Under the pieces are notes generated by a model. The model was not told where the DNA came from and did not search any database. It saw only the letters and a program-made list of their open reading frames with translations. A DNA stretch of 64,000 nucleotides from Halobacillus salinus (GTDB lineage: Bacteria; Bacillota; Bacilli; Bacillales; Halobacillaceae): contig NZ_SRJC01000001.1 in the NCBI RefSeq assembly GCF_004684905.1, positions 1,178,001 to 1,242,000 on the forward strand, in the 5' to 3' direction. Shown here in pieces: positions 1 through 8,098 of this stretch. How positions within the stretch are numbered: the first letter of the stretch is position 1; every line of letters starts with the position of its first letter. A program made the position numbers and the translations under genes.

Positions 1-351
1 ACTGATCACTGCCGTACTTGCAACACGAACTGGAATACCTTCCTTCGTGTAAGCTTTCTCTGAGTTTACTTGCAGCTGGAAGGATGTCAAATCAATCGGT
101 GTCGCCGTTTGGAACATGCGCAAACGGTACCCACCACCACGGATAATCTTGACGGAACGCCCATTATCATCTTCAAAAACGTTCTTTTCCTTCTCAGGAT
201 CTCCAAGCTTCGGGCCTGTTACGATCAGTGCTTCGTTAGAGCTTGCCGTTTTATATCTCATTCTGAATACGATAAACGTTATAAGCCCACCGACAACGGC
301 GACGACGCCGATCACTGATAAAATGACTAAAAATAGTGCACCTTCTAACAT
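1..351 (-). CDS. Flotillin-like membrane scaffold protein, 5' part only
   Basis: This is the first 117 codons of a gene that runs off the left edge. The start is ATG at 351, with an AGGGAG-type ribosome site just upstream. The product begins with one long hydrophobic segment (about residues 4-26) followed by YKTASSNEALIVTGPKLG and a VKIIRGGGYRLRMF stretch. These match the start of YuaG/FloT flotillins, where the SPFH domain directly follows an N-terminal membrane anchor. Flotillins organise membrane microdomains and affect membrane fluidity and signalling. Forward-strand frames over this stretch are shadows. The C-terminal coiled coil is outside the window, so FloT versus another SPFH protein cannot be settled. 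Confidence 0.85.
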   Translation of the reverse strand, partial: MLEGALFLVILSVIGVVAVVGGLITFIVFRMRYKTASSNEALIVTGPKLGDPEKEKNVFEDDNGRSVKIIRGGGYRLRMFQTATPIDLTSFQLQVNSEKAYTKEGIPVRVASTAVIS

Positions 352-487
352 CTTGTGCCACTCCCTTTTATGTATTTCCGTTGTTAAACGGTACTTATCA
401 TACCGATTAACATGGTATAAAAGTTTCGCAAATCCTTCAATATTTTTAAAAAATTTGTAGAAAATCCTTTTTTCGACTGCCGTGCTT

Positions 488-510
488 CTGAATAGATATT
501 CAGTTATAAT
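488..510 (+). promoter_or_regulatory. Palindromic operator candidate overlapping the promoter of the acyl-CoA synthetase gene
   Basis: CTGAATAGATATTCAG at 488-503 is a perfect inverted repeat (7-base arms, 2-base centre). It ends one base before a consensus -10 hexamer TATAAT at 505-510. The -35 region at 482-487 is weak. A dyad in the spacer fits a repressor site. The half site TGAATA recalls, but does not equal, the FadR operator of Bacillus fatty-acid genes. Confidence 0.45.
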
Positions 511-546
511 AGAAGTAGTCAGAATATTTTTATAGGAGTGTTGTGT

Positions 547-2499
547 ATGTCTACATATGAATCTGCTTGGGTTCCTACGGAGGAACAGAAAAAGAAGACA
601 CGATTGTATCAATGGATGAACAAACACGGCTTCACCGATTATGATGCATTTCACAAGAAGTCCGTTACCGACCTTGCTTGGTTCTGGGATGAAGCTGTGA
701 AGGAATTAGGCATTGAATGGTACGATGATTATGAAGAAACGCTTGATCTTTCTAAAGGAATAGCCTATCCGAACTGGTTTATCGGAGGGAAAACGAACGT
801 CGTTCACAATGCCTTGGATAAATGGGCTCTCTCCTCTTCCACTCAAGACAACACCGCTTTGTACTGGGAAGGAGATAACGGAGACCAGATTACGTTTACG
901 TATAAAGAATTACTACAAGAAGTCAATACAATTGCAAATGGACTTGAGCAACTTGGGGTTGACGAAGGGGACGTCGTCACGATTTACATGCCGATGATTC
1001 CAGAAACCGTCATTGCTATGCTTGCTATCTCTAAAATAGGTGCGATCTTCTCCCCTGCTTTTTCAGGATATAAATCAGAAGCTGTTGCTACGCGGGTCCA
1101 AGCAGCAAAAGCGAAAGTCCTACTCACAGCAGACGGGTTTTATCGTCGCGGAAAAACAGTACGAATGAAAGACGAAGCCGATCTTGCTGCCGATCTCTGT
1201 CCCTCTTTAGAACATGTGATTGTCGTGGAGCGAGCGGGATGCGAAGTGGACTGGAACGAGTATCGTGATATTCTTTGGACAACTCTCAGGAAAAATGTAA
1301 ACGATTACAAAACGAAAGAAAAGCGTGCGGATGACCCGTTCATGCTCATTTATACATCCGGCACGACAGGCAAACCGAAAGGCGCCGTGCATACACACTC
1401 AGGTTTCCCCGTGAAGTCTGCCTTCGATGCCGGAATATGTATGGATGTGAAGCAAGAGGATACGCTTTTCTGGTACACGGATATGGGCTGGATGATGGGT
1501 CCCTTCCTTGTATACGGTGGTCTCATGAACGGTGCATCCATTGTCATGTTCGAAGGAACGCCGGATTATCCGGAACCCGACCGACTCTGGGAACTTGTCG
1601 AGCGGTATCAGGTAACCCATCTCGGCATTTCTCCGACGCTTGTACGTGCCATGATGAAACACGGTGAATCTTGGATCGACAAGCACAACCTCCAATCGTT
1701 GAAGTTGATTGGATCGACTGGCGAGCCTTGGAATCCAGAACCGTGGCACTGGTTATTCAAACATGCAGGAAAGTCCCAGGTACCAATCTTCAATTACTCC
1801 GGCGGCACCGAAATTTCCGGAGGAATGCTCGGTAATGTATTAGTGAAGCCGATTCAACCCGTAACGTTCAATGCAGCTTTACCTGGTATGGACGTAAGTG
1901 TATATGATGATGATGGGAATGCTGTTCTTGGTGATGTAGGTGAGCTCGTCTTACGTAAGCCTTGGGTCGGAATGACAAAAGGCTTTCATGAAGATGAGGA
2001 GAGATACGAAGAAACCTATTGGAGCCGCTTCAAAGATACATGGGTACATGGCGACTGGGCTATTGAAAATGAAGATGGATTCTTCACGATTACCGGTCGG
2101 TCTGATGATGTATTGAATGTTGCCGGTAAACGATTAGGTCCTGCTGAAGTAGAGTCTGTTCTAGTGGAGCATGACGAAGTAATTGAAGCAGGTGTCATAG
2201 GTGTCCCGCACGATGTAAAAGGAGAAGAAGCTGTTGCCTTCGTCGTTTTAAAGAAGGAGTCGACGGAAGTAATTATGGAAGAGCTGAGGCTTCTGCTTCA
2301 ACATAAGTTAGGGAAAGCACTGGCCCCGAAAAAAGTGTTTGCCGTAAACGATCTCCCAAAAACCCGCAATGCGAAAGTGATGCGAAGGGCAATCAAGTCT
2401 GCTTACTTGAACAAACCATCAGGAGATTTAAGTGCACTTGAGAATCCAGATGCTGTTGATCAGATCCGCACCTTAGGATTGACATCAAATCGACCATAA
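547..2499 (+). CDS. AMP-forming acyl-CoA/acetyl-CoA synthetase (650 aa)
   Basis: Adenylate-forming ligase that activates a carboxylic acid (acetate or another short acid) to its CoA thioester with ATP. The acetyl-CoA-synthetase type N-terminal region covers about residues 1-110. The P-loop-like core YTSGTTGKPKGAVHTH lies near 270, the adenylate motif YSGGTE near 420, and TGRSDDVLNVAGKRLGPAEVE near 515. The catalytic lysine region reads PKTRNAKVMRR instead of the usual SGKIMRR. The ATG at 547 is chosen because GGAG lies 9 bases upstream; an in-frame GTG at 538 overlaps that site. It stands alone with its own promoter and shares a terminator with the convergent GNAT gene. Acyl specificity cannot be read from the sequence. 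Confidence 0.85.
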   Translation: MSTYESAWVPTEEQKKKTRLYQWMNKHGFTDYDAFHKKSVTDLAWFWDEAVKELGIEWYDDYEETLDLSKGIAYPNWFIGGKTNVVHNALDKWALSSSTQDNTALYWEGDNGDQITFTYKELLQEVNTIANGLEQLGVDEGDVVTIYMPMIPETVIAMLAISKIGAIFSPAFSGYKSEAVATRVQAAKAKVLLTADGFYRRGKTVRMKDEADLAADLCPSLEHVIVVERAGCEVDWNEYRDILWTTLRKNVNDYKTKEKRADDPFMLIYTSGTTGKPKGAVHTHSGFPVKSAFDAGICMDVKQEDTLFWYTDMGWMMGPFLVYGGLMNGASIVMFEGTPDYPEPDRLWELVERYQVTHLGISPTLVRAMMKHGESWIDKHNLQSLKLIGSTGEPWNPEPWHWLFKHAGKSQVPIFNYSGGTEISGGMLGNVLVKPIQPVTFNAALPGMDVSVYDDDGNAVLGDVGELVLRKPWVGMTKGFHEDEERYEETYWSRFKDTWVHGDWAIENEDGFFTITGRSDDVLNVAGKRLGPAEVESVLVEHDEVIEAGVIGVPHDVKGEEAVAFVVLKKESTEVIMEELRLLLQHKLGKALAPKKVFAVNDLPKTRNAKVMRRAIKSAYLNKPSGDLSALENPDAVDQIRTLGLTSNRP

Positions 2500-2502
2500 C
2501 TA

Positions 2503-2536
2503 AAAAACACGCAGGCCGTTTAACCTGCGTGTTTTT
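2503..2536. terminator. Bidirectional terminator
   Basis: The stem AAAACACGCAGG/CCTGCGTGTTTT has A-rich and T-rich flanks on both sides. It lies between two convergent genes and overlaps the last codons of the acetyltransferase. Confidence 0.85.
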
Positions 2537-2939
2537 CTATTTTTTTATGACACCGAAACCGCTCCACACCAGGGTATTTTTCACCGAGTGATGTGATTTC
2601 AAACCCTAGTTGCTTGTAAAAACCGACCGCTTCTCTGTCTGTTTCAGCTATTAGAATACTTGCTTTGAAATTCTCGCCTATCCACTCCACCATACTCTTT
2701 CCGATTCCTATGGACCTGAAATTCGCATCTACAGCAATGTGATTCAATACGATTTCTTCCTTGTATTGCTTCAACCCTACACACCCCACACACATTCCGT
2801 TATGGATATAAAGAAAAAGTTGGTCTTTTGAAGAGTTTATGTAAGCATGGTAAACCTCTTCCGCTTTAAGAAGAGAGGTCGCTTCTCCTAAAAGTCGGAT
2901 TGATTCTTCCATAAGGCTATTATTAATAATTTCTTTCAC
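2520..2939 (-). CDS. GNAT family N-acetyltransferase
   Basis: Small (139 aa) acetyl-CoA dependent acetyltransferase. The central strand and acetyl-CoA loop read IAVDANFRSIGIGKSMVEW (about residues 71-89), matching the Q/RxxGxG/A pyrophosphate loop of GNAT proteins. FYKQLGFE near residue 108 is the typical GNAT motif B end. The listed start is GTG at 2939, with a weak GGGTGGG site; an internal ATG (MEESIRLL) ten codons in is an alternative. Substrate unknown. It is monocistronic and convergent with the acyl-CoA synthetase. Confidence 0.7.
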   Translation of the reverse strand: MKEIINNSLMEESIRLLGEATSLLKAEEVYHAYINSSKDQLFLYIHNGMCVGCVGLKQYKEEIVLNHIAVDANFRSIGIGKSMVEWIGENFKASILIAETDREAVGFYKQLGFEITSLGEKYPGVERFRCHKKIEKHAG

Positions 2940-3021
2940 CTTTACCCACCCAATCCTTTTTATGGAATTTCATTCAGATTATGTTATAGTTTAGCTAAGC
3001 TTTAGGAAGGAGGCAAGGCTC

Positions 3022-3186
3022 ATGTACTGGTTGTTACTTGTCATTCCCGGCGGGTTGATTGCACTGAATGTCTATTTTGAAAAAAAGCGCAAAGGAAGTA
3101 ACGAAAAAGAACAAGTTCAAGAGTTATTCACCTCTGATGGAGCTGCTAACAAAGCTCAAGATCCTAAGCACTCTAAACATTTCTGA
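3022..3186 (+). CDS. Small single-helix membrane-anchored protein (54 aa)
   Basis: ATG at 3022 is preceded by a strong GGAAGGAGG site and followed by a clean terminator. The product has one hydrophobic N-terminal helix (MYWLLLVIPGGLIALNVYF), then a highly charged, hydrophilic tail (KKRKGSNEKEQ...). This is a membrane anchor with a short cytoplasmic tail. I do not recognise the family. A promoter-like TATAGT lies about 40 bases upstream. It is one of several genes in this window short enough for automatic callers to miss. Confidence 0.6.
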   Translation: MYWLLLVIPGGLIALNVYFEKKRKGSNEKEQVQELFTSDGAANKAQDPKHSKHF

Positions 3187-3190
3187 ACTA

Positions 3191-3230
3191 AAAAGAAGAC
3201 AGAAGCATATCAATTGCTTCTGTCTTTTTC
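3191..3230 (+). terminator. Rho-independent terminator
   Basis: Stem AAGACAGAAGCA / TGCTTCTGTCTT followed by TTTTC, just after the 54-aa gene and before the convergent carboxylase operon end. Confidence 0.85.
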
Positions 3231-3249
3231 TATTTACTGATTGGCTTCT

Positions 3250-4782
3250 TTAAACTGGGTACACACCATGTTTACGATGCGTAAAGGTTACGTCTTTACG
3301 CTCATAAGCTTCGAATCTAGTAGCTAGCTCCATACGAAGACGGTTCGGCTCTACAATATCATCAATGATCATCTCGGAAGCCAATCTGTAAATGTCGATA
3401 TTTTCTTTGTACTCTTCATGTTTCTCCTTAATAAACGCAGGACGATCCTCTTCAGGAAGTGCTGCTATTTTGTTCGCATAAACGGCATTAACTGCCGCTT
3501 CCGGCCCCATAACCGCTATTTGAGCAGTCGGTAGAGCCAAGCAGGCATCAGGTTCGAATGCTGGTCCTGCCATTGCATACAAGCCGGCACCATACGCCTT
3601 ACGGACAATGACGGATATTTTCGGAACGGTCGCTTCACTCATAGCAGAGAGCATTTTTGCCCCGTGACGGATAATTCCTGCTCGCTCCACTTTAGTACCA
3701 ATCATGAAGCCTGGTATATCTGCAAGGAATAAGAGTGGGATATTGAAAGCATCACACAATTGGATGAACTTTGCTGCTTTATCCGCTGAATCCGGAAACA
3801 ACACGCCACCTTTTGCTCTTGGCTGGTTAGCAATGATTCCAACTGACCTGCCATCGATTCGGGAAAGGCCGGTGATCAACTCAGGAGCGAATTTTTTCTT
3901 AATTTCACAGAAAGAGTCTTCATCGATAAGGCGATCAATAAGCTGATACATATCGAAAGGAGCATTTTGGTTTTCTGGAATCAGTTCTTCCAGGCTCTTT
4001 TCAAATTCAGCTGGTTCAAGTTGCTCTCTTCGCTTAGGGTTCTCAGAATAGTTGGATGGGAAATAGCTCAAGTATTTACGTGCGAAAGCAACTGCTTCCT
4101 GCTCATCTTTTACTAACACGTCTCCACACCCCGAAACGGAACAGTGCATATTGGCACCACCCATTTCTTCAAGTGACACTTTCTCTCCAATGACTTTCTC
4201 TGCCATACGTGGTGAGCCTAAATACATCGAGGCATTCCCATCGACCATCACGACAATGTCACAGAATGCCGGAATGTAAGCACCGCCTGCAGCGGAAGGT
4301 CCGAACAAGAGACAAACCTGTGGAACACGTCCAGATAATTTGATTTGATTATGGAAAATACGCCCGGCACCTCTGCGGTTCGGGAACATTTCTACTTGGT
4401 CGGTGATCCGCGCCCCGGCAGAGTCAACCAAATATAGCATAGGCACATTCAGTTTCAGAGCTGTTTCTTGTATGCGGATGATCTTTTCGACTGTCCTAGC
4501 TCCCCAGGAACCTGCTTTCACTGTAGAGTCATTCGCCATTACACAAACTTGCTCTCCGTTGATTTTTCCGATACCGGTTACGACACCATCAGCTGGAAGC
4601 TTACCATCCTGACAGTTCGCAAAGAAGGCATCCTCTATCGATAAGTCATCATCAAATAATAATTCCAACCGTTCTCTTACGAAAAGTTTGCCTTTTTCGC
4701 TGTTTTTTTCGTGGTACTTTTCCGCTCCACCAGATTTAATCTTCTTTACTCGTTCTTCAAACGTTTCATTAATAGTAGTCAT
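3250..4782 (-). CDS. yngE: Acyl-CoA carboxylase carboxyltransferase subunit (YngE type)
   Basis: Beta (carboxyltransferase) subunit of a biotin-dependent acyl-CoA carboxylase, most likely methylcrotonyl-CoA carboxylase in leucine breakdown, possibly propionyl-CoA carboxylase. The 510-aa length is normal. Two crotonase-fold halves are visible, each with an oxyanion-hole region: FGPSAAGGAYIPAF near 165 and RKAYGAGLYAMAG near 390. ATG at 4782 is chosen because AGAGGTG lies 9 bases upstream; the longer frame would add four codons through the ribosome site. Last gene of the catabolic operon, 14 bases after yngF. Position, order and sequence match B. subtilis yngE. Its partner biotin carboxylase and carrier subunits are in the same operon. 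Confidence 0.9.
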   Translation of the reverse strand: MTTINETFEERVKKIKSGGAEKYHEKNSEKGKLFVRERLELLFDDDLSIEDAFFANCQDGKLPADGVVTGIGKINGEQVCVMANDSTVKAGSWGARTVEKIIRIQETALKLNVPMLYLVDSAGARITDQVEMFPNRRGAGRIFHNQIKLSGRVPQVCLLFGPSAAGGAYIPAFCDIVVMVDGNASMYLGSPRMAEKVIGEKVSLEEMGGANMHCSVSGCGDVLVKDEQEAVAFARKYLSYFPSNYSENPKRREQLEPAEFEKSLEELIPENQNAPFDMYQLIDRLIDEDSFCEIKKKFAPELITGLSRIDGRSVGIIANQPRAKGGVLFPDSADKAAKFIQLCDAFNIPLLFLADIPGFMIGTKVERAGIIRHGAKMLSAMSEATVPKISVIVRKAYGAGLYAMAGPAFEPDACLALPTAQIAVMGPEAAVNAVYANKIAALPEEDRPAFIKEKHEEYKENIDIYRLASEMIIDDIVEPNRLRMELATRFEAYERKDVTFTHRKHGVYPV

Positions 4783-4796
4783 AGTAGGCTTCACCT

Positions 4797-5579
4797 CTAT
4801 TCTCCTTTATACATCGGTTTTCTTTTTTCTTTGAAGGCTTGTAAACCTTCTATTCTGTCATGGGTAGGGATCGTTTCTTTATAACACTCATGTTCAATAG
4901 ATAAAGCGGATTCCAAGTCTGTCTCATACCCTTGGTTGATCGCCTTCTTCGCTTGCTTCATTGCGACTGGACCGTTTCTTGCAATCGTACAAGCCAAGTC
5001 GATCGCTTCCTGTTGAAGGATTTGAGAGTCGTACATGTATTCAACGAGTCCGATTTGATAAGCTCGGTCTGCTTCAACCGGCTTCGCTGTATAAATCATT
5101 TCTTTTGCGCGTCCAAGTCCGATCAAGCGACTCAATCGTTGTGTACCGCCCGCTCCTGGAATGATTGCGAGAGATGTCTCTGTGAGTCCTACAGTGGTGG
5201 ATGTACTCATCATCCGTAAATCACAAGCAAGTGCGAGTTCCAATCCGCCACCGAACGCAACGCCGTTGATCATGGCAATGGTCGGAACGGGGATTTCCTC
5301 GATCATCCGGTTTGTATCTCCGATTTTACGGACTGTCTGGATGACTTCTTGATCATTCATACCACGCCGTTCTTTCAAGTCGGCCCCGGCACAAAACGCT
5401 TTCGTTCCACTGCCTTTGATAATCACAGCACGTATGTCACTTGATTGTTCTATTTGTTCGACCTTTTGCTGAACGGCATCCAAGAGTCCCGTCGAGAGAG
5501 CATTGGCCGCTTCCGGTCTGTTCAACGTTAGTATATAGACATGTTCTTCAACTTCTTCTAATGTGACGAGTTCTGCCAA
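4797..5579 (-). CDS. yngF: Enoyl-CoA hydratase/isomerase, methylglutaconyl-CoA hydratase type (YngF)
   Basis: Crotonase-family protein of 260 aa. It carries NRPEAANALS, the oxyanion signature IAMINGVAFGGGLELALACDLR, and LPE-type region equivalents GLTETSLAIIPGAGGTQRL with the catalytic acid region. In this operon it probably hydrates 3-methylglutaconyl-CoA to HMG-CoA. The start is TTG at 5579 (product M-A-E-L-V-T), with AAAGGGTG 7 bases upstream. A longer upstream frame runs back through the yngG coding region and is not credible. It begins 4 bases after the yngG stop, so translation is probably coupled. Confidence 0.88.
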   Translation of the reverse strand: MAELVTLEEVEEHVYILTLNRPEAANALSTGLLDAVQQKVEQIEQSSDIRAVIIKGSGTKAFCAGADLKERRGMNDQEVIQTVRKIGDTNRMIEEIPVPTIAMINGVAFGGGLELALACDLRMMSTSTTVGLTETSLAIIPGAGGTQRLSRLIGLGRAKEMIYTAKPVEADRAYQIGLVEYMYDSQILQQEAIDLACTIARNGPVAMKQAKKAINQGYETDLESALSIEHECYKETIPTHDRIEGLQAFKEKRKPMYKGE

Positions 5580-5583
5580 TCGA

Positions 5584-6492
5584 CTACACCCTTTCTTTCG
5601 TACACATCTGCATTTGATGACTTGGTAAGTACTTATCGAGTTTTGATTGGATGAATAGTCCAGCTTCAGTAAGCTTCTCAAGGTCCACACCTGTCTGTAT
5701 GTTCATTTCATGGAGCATATGGATAAGGTCATCTGTCGCAAGATTGCCTGTTGCTCCTTTGGCATAGGGGCAACCACCGAGTCCACCGACAGAAGCGTCA
5801 AACGTTGTGATGCCATGTTCCAGTGATACGAGGACATTGGCAAGCGCCATTCCTCTCGTATTATGAAAATGCATCGCCAATTGATCAAAGGGAAGCTGGC
5901 TTCTTATTTCTGTCAGTGTCCGATCTACTTGAAGTGGATTGGCTACTCCGATCGTATCTCCGAGCGATAGCTCATCAATTCCTAAATCGAAGAGTCGGCT
6001 GCTTACATCGATTACTTGTTCAGCTGAAATATCTCCTTCATAAGGACAACCGAATACCGTTGAAACATATCCTCGCACGGTTTTTCCGGCGTTCTTCGCT
6101 TCTTCGATGACTGGTTTCAACACAGGGTACGTTTCCTCAATCGATTTGTTGATATTCTTCTTGTTATGCGTCTCACTTGCCGACATAAATACCGAAACTT
6201 CATCAACACCCGTTTCTAGTGCGCCTTCTAGTCCTTTCTGATTCGGAACAAGCGCAGCATAGGTGATATCTGGATTCCGGTCGATGCCAAGTGCGACTTG
6301 TTTCGCATCCTTCAACTGCGGTATCCATTTGGGATGAACAAACGAGCTGAATTCGATATAGGATAATCCTGTTCTCGACAATTGATCGATCCATGCGATT
6401 TTGTCTGCTGTTAGTACCTCGACGGATTCATTTTGCAGACCATCGCGTGGACCGACTTCTTTGATCGTGACCTGTTCAGGTAGTGCCTGCAT
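5584..6492 (-). CDS. yngG: Hydroxymethylglutaryl-CoA lyase (YngG)
   Basis: Splits HMG-CoA to acetoacetate and acetyl-CoA, the last step of leucine degradation. Family marks are EVGPRDGLQNE at the N-terminus (metal-binding Asp), the HxH metal motif in LAMHFHNTRGMA near 210, and the active-site Cys signature VGGLGGCPYAKGATGN near 237. The 302-aa length fits bacterial HMG-CoA lyases. It lies between the biotin carrier gene (10 bases upstream) and yngF (4 bases downstream). Confidence 0.92.
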   Translation of the reverse strand: MQALPEQVTIKEVGPRDGLQNESVEVLTADKIAWIDQLSRTGLSYIEFSSFVHPKWIPQLKDAKQVALGIDRNPDITYAALVPNQKGLEGALETGVDEVSVFMSASETHNKKNINKSIEETYPVLKPVIEEAKNAGKTVRGYVSTVFGCPYEGDISAEQVIDVSSRLFDLGIDELSLGDTIGVANPLQVDRTLTEIRSQLPFDQLAMHFHNTRGMALANVLVSLEHGITTFDASVGGLGGCPYAKGATGNLATDDLIHMLHEMNIQTGVDLEKLTEAGLFIQSKLDKYLPSHQMQMCTKERV

Positions 6493-6502
6493 AAAGAACC
6501 TC

Positions 6503-6715
6503 CTACTCGATTATGGCTATGACGTCGCCTTCGTTGACGAAGTCCCCTTCGCTTACTTTGATTTCTTTAACCGTACCAGAAGCTTCAGACGGAATCGGAA
6601 TCTCCATTTTCATTGACTCAAGGATTGCGACATCGTCTCCATCGTTCACTTTGTCTCCTTCTGCTGCTACAAGTTTCCATACACTTCCTGCCATAGATGC
6701 TTTGATTTCTGTCAT
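6503..6715 (-). CDS. yngHB: Biotin carboxyl carrier protein (YngHB type)
   Basis: A 70-aa biotinyl domain standing alone. The biotinylated lysine lies in AILESMKMEIPIPSEASG, the classic EAMKM-type hairpin; the rest is one lipoyl/biotinyl fold ending DVIAIIE. It carries CO2 between the biotin carboxylase and carboxyltransferase subunits encoded on either side. The second of two nearby ATGs (6715) is chosen, since GGAGG lies 8 bases before it but only 2 before the first. A free carrier domain, not fused to the carboxylase, is the arrangement in B. subtilis. Confidence 0.92.
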   Translation of the reverse strand: MTEIKASMAGSVWKLVAAEGDKVNDGDDVAILESMKMEIPIPSEASGTVKEIKVSEGDFVNEGDVIAIIE

Positions 6716-6728
6716 TGTCATTTCCTCC

Positions 6729-8084
6729 TTAGTGGTTCGTTAACGTTGGTAGATAGTAGTCTTGGATAAATGTTGTTTTCGTTTCGCCTTCTTTGAATTT
6801 TTCGTGGGTGATGATTCGTTTCAGCATTGTCACGTTTGATTTGATGCCTTCAATTTCGTAATTGTGGATCGCTTTCGTCAATCGCTCGATCGCTTCTTCC
6901 CTGGTTTCGCCGTGTACGACCAGCTTTGCAATCATAGGGTCGTAGAAAGGCGTGATCTGACTGGTACCATGAACAGCTAGTTCATGACGGATGCCTGGCC
7001 CCTCTGGAAGACGCAATTTCGTCAGTTGTCCTGGAGAAGGATAGAATGTATTGGGATCTTCCGCATAAATACGGACTTCGATAGCATGACCTTGAATGGT
7101 TAAATCTTTTTGTTTCACCTTCAGTTTTTCACCGTTCGCAACCCGTAATTGCTGTTCGACTAAATCAATGCCGGTTATCTCTTCTGTTACTGGATGCTCT
7201 ACTTGCAGTCGAGTGTTCATTTCAAGGAAGTAGTAGTTTTCCTCATCATCTACTAGAAACTCGATTGTCCCAGCATTGGTATACTGCAACGCCTGGACAG
7301 CTTTCATTGCACTTTCTCCCATTTCCTCACGCGTCTTTTCTGATAAAACAGGGGATGGAGCTTCTTCAACTACTTTCTGATGTCGCCGCTGAATGGAGCA
7401 TTCACGCTCGAATAAATAAACACTGTTTCCGTGCTCATCAGCAAGCACTTGTATTTCAATGTGACGAGGATTCTCAATCAGTTTTTCAATGAACATACTG
7501 CCGTTCCCGAAGAAAGCTTTGGCCCGTTTGGAGTTGCCTTCGAAGGCTTTTTCAAGCTCTTCATCATTATTGACAGCCTGCATCCCAATGCCGCCACCAC
7601 CAGCAGATGCTTTCAACATGACAGGATACCCGAAGGAATTCGCAACCGTTTTCGCCTCATCCGTCGATGCCACCGCTTCCTCTGTACCAGGAATAATCGG
7701 TACGCCCGCTTCCTTCATCTCCTTACGGGCAGCAATTTTATCCCCCATTTTTGCGATAACATCTGCTCTAGGACCTATAAAGGTAATGCCTTCGTCTTCA
7801 ATCCGTTTAGCGAAGTCCGTGTTTTCACTAAGTAAACCGTAGCCAGGGTGGATGGCTTCTGCACCAGACTGTTTGGCGACGCTTACAATTTTTTCGATAT
7901 TTAAATAGGATTCGTTGACTCGTGGCTTACCTATCAAATAACTTTCATCGGCCAAAGAGACGTAAGGTGCTTGTTGGTCCGCCTCTGAATATACAGCAAC
8001 GGTTGCGATCCCTAATTGCTTACAAGTTCGTATGACTCTCGCAGCGATTTCCCCTCGGTTGGCAATTAATACTTTCTTAAACAT
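6729..8084 (-). CDS. yngHA: Biotin carboxylase subunit (YngHA type)
   Basis: ATP-grasp enzyme that carboxylates biotin with bicarbonate. The N-terminal biotin carboxylase domain begins FKKVLIANRGEIAARVIRTC. The glycine-rich ATP lid reads MLKASAGGGGIGMQ near 160, the metal site FLEMNTRLQVEHPVTEE near 285, and the C-terminal domain contains YAEDPNTFYPSPG near 345. At 451 aa it is a stand-alone biotin carboxylase without a carrier domain. ATG at 8084 is chosen because AAAGGAG lies 8 bases upstream; two upstream in-frame starts overlap that site. Found 14 bases after the acyl-CoA ligase gene and 7 before the carrier gene. Confidence 0.92.
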   Translation of the reverse strand: MFKKVLIANRGEIAARVIRTCKQLGIATVAVYSEADQQAPYVSLADESYLIGKPRVNESYLNIEKIVSVAKQSGAEAIHPGYGLLSENTDFAKRIEDEGITFIGPRADVIAKMGDKIAARKEMKEAGVPIIPGTEEAVASTDEAKTVANSFGYPVMLKASAGGGGIGMQAVNNDEELEKAFEGNSKRAKAFFGNGSMFIEKLIENPRHIEIQVLADEHGNSVYLFERECSIQRRHQKVVEEAPSPVLSEKTREEMGESAMKAVQALQYTNAGTIEFLVDDEENYYFLEMNTRLQVEHPVTEEITGIDLVEQQLRVANGEKLKVKQKDLTIQGHAIEVRIYAEDPNTFYPSPGQLTKLRLPEGPGIRHELAVHGTSQITPFYDPMIAKLVVHGETREEAIERLTKAIHNYEIEGIKSNVTMLKRIITHEKFKEGETKTTFIQDYYLPTLTNH

Positions 8085-8098
8085 CAACATCACTCCTT

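Noticed and set aside
70..460. Two forward-strand open frames of 82 and 114 codons
   Set aside because: They are shadows of the flotillin gene on the minus strand; neither has a ribosome site or recognisable product.
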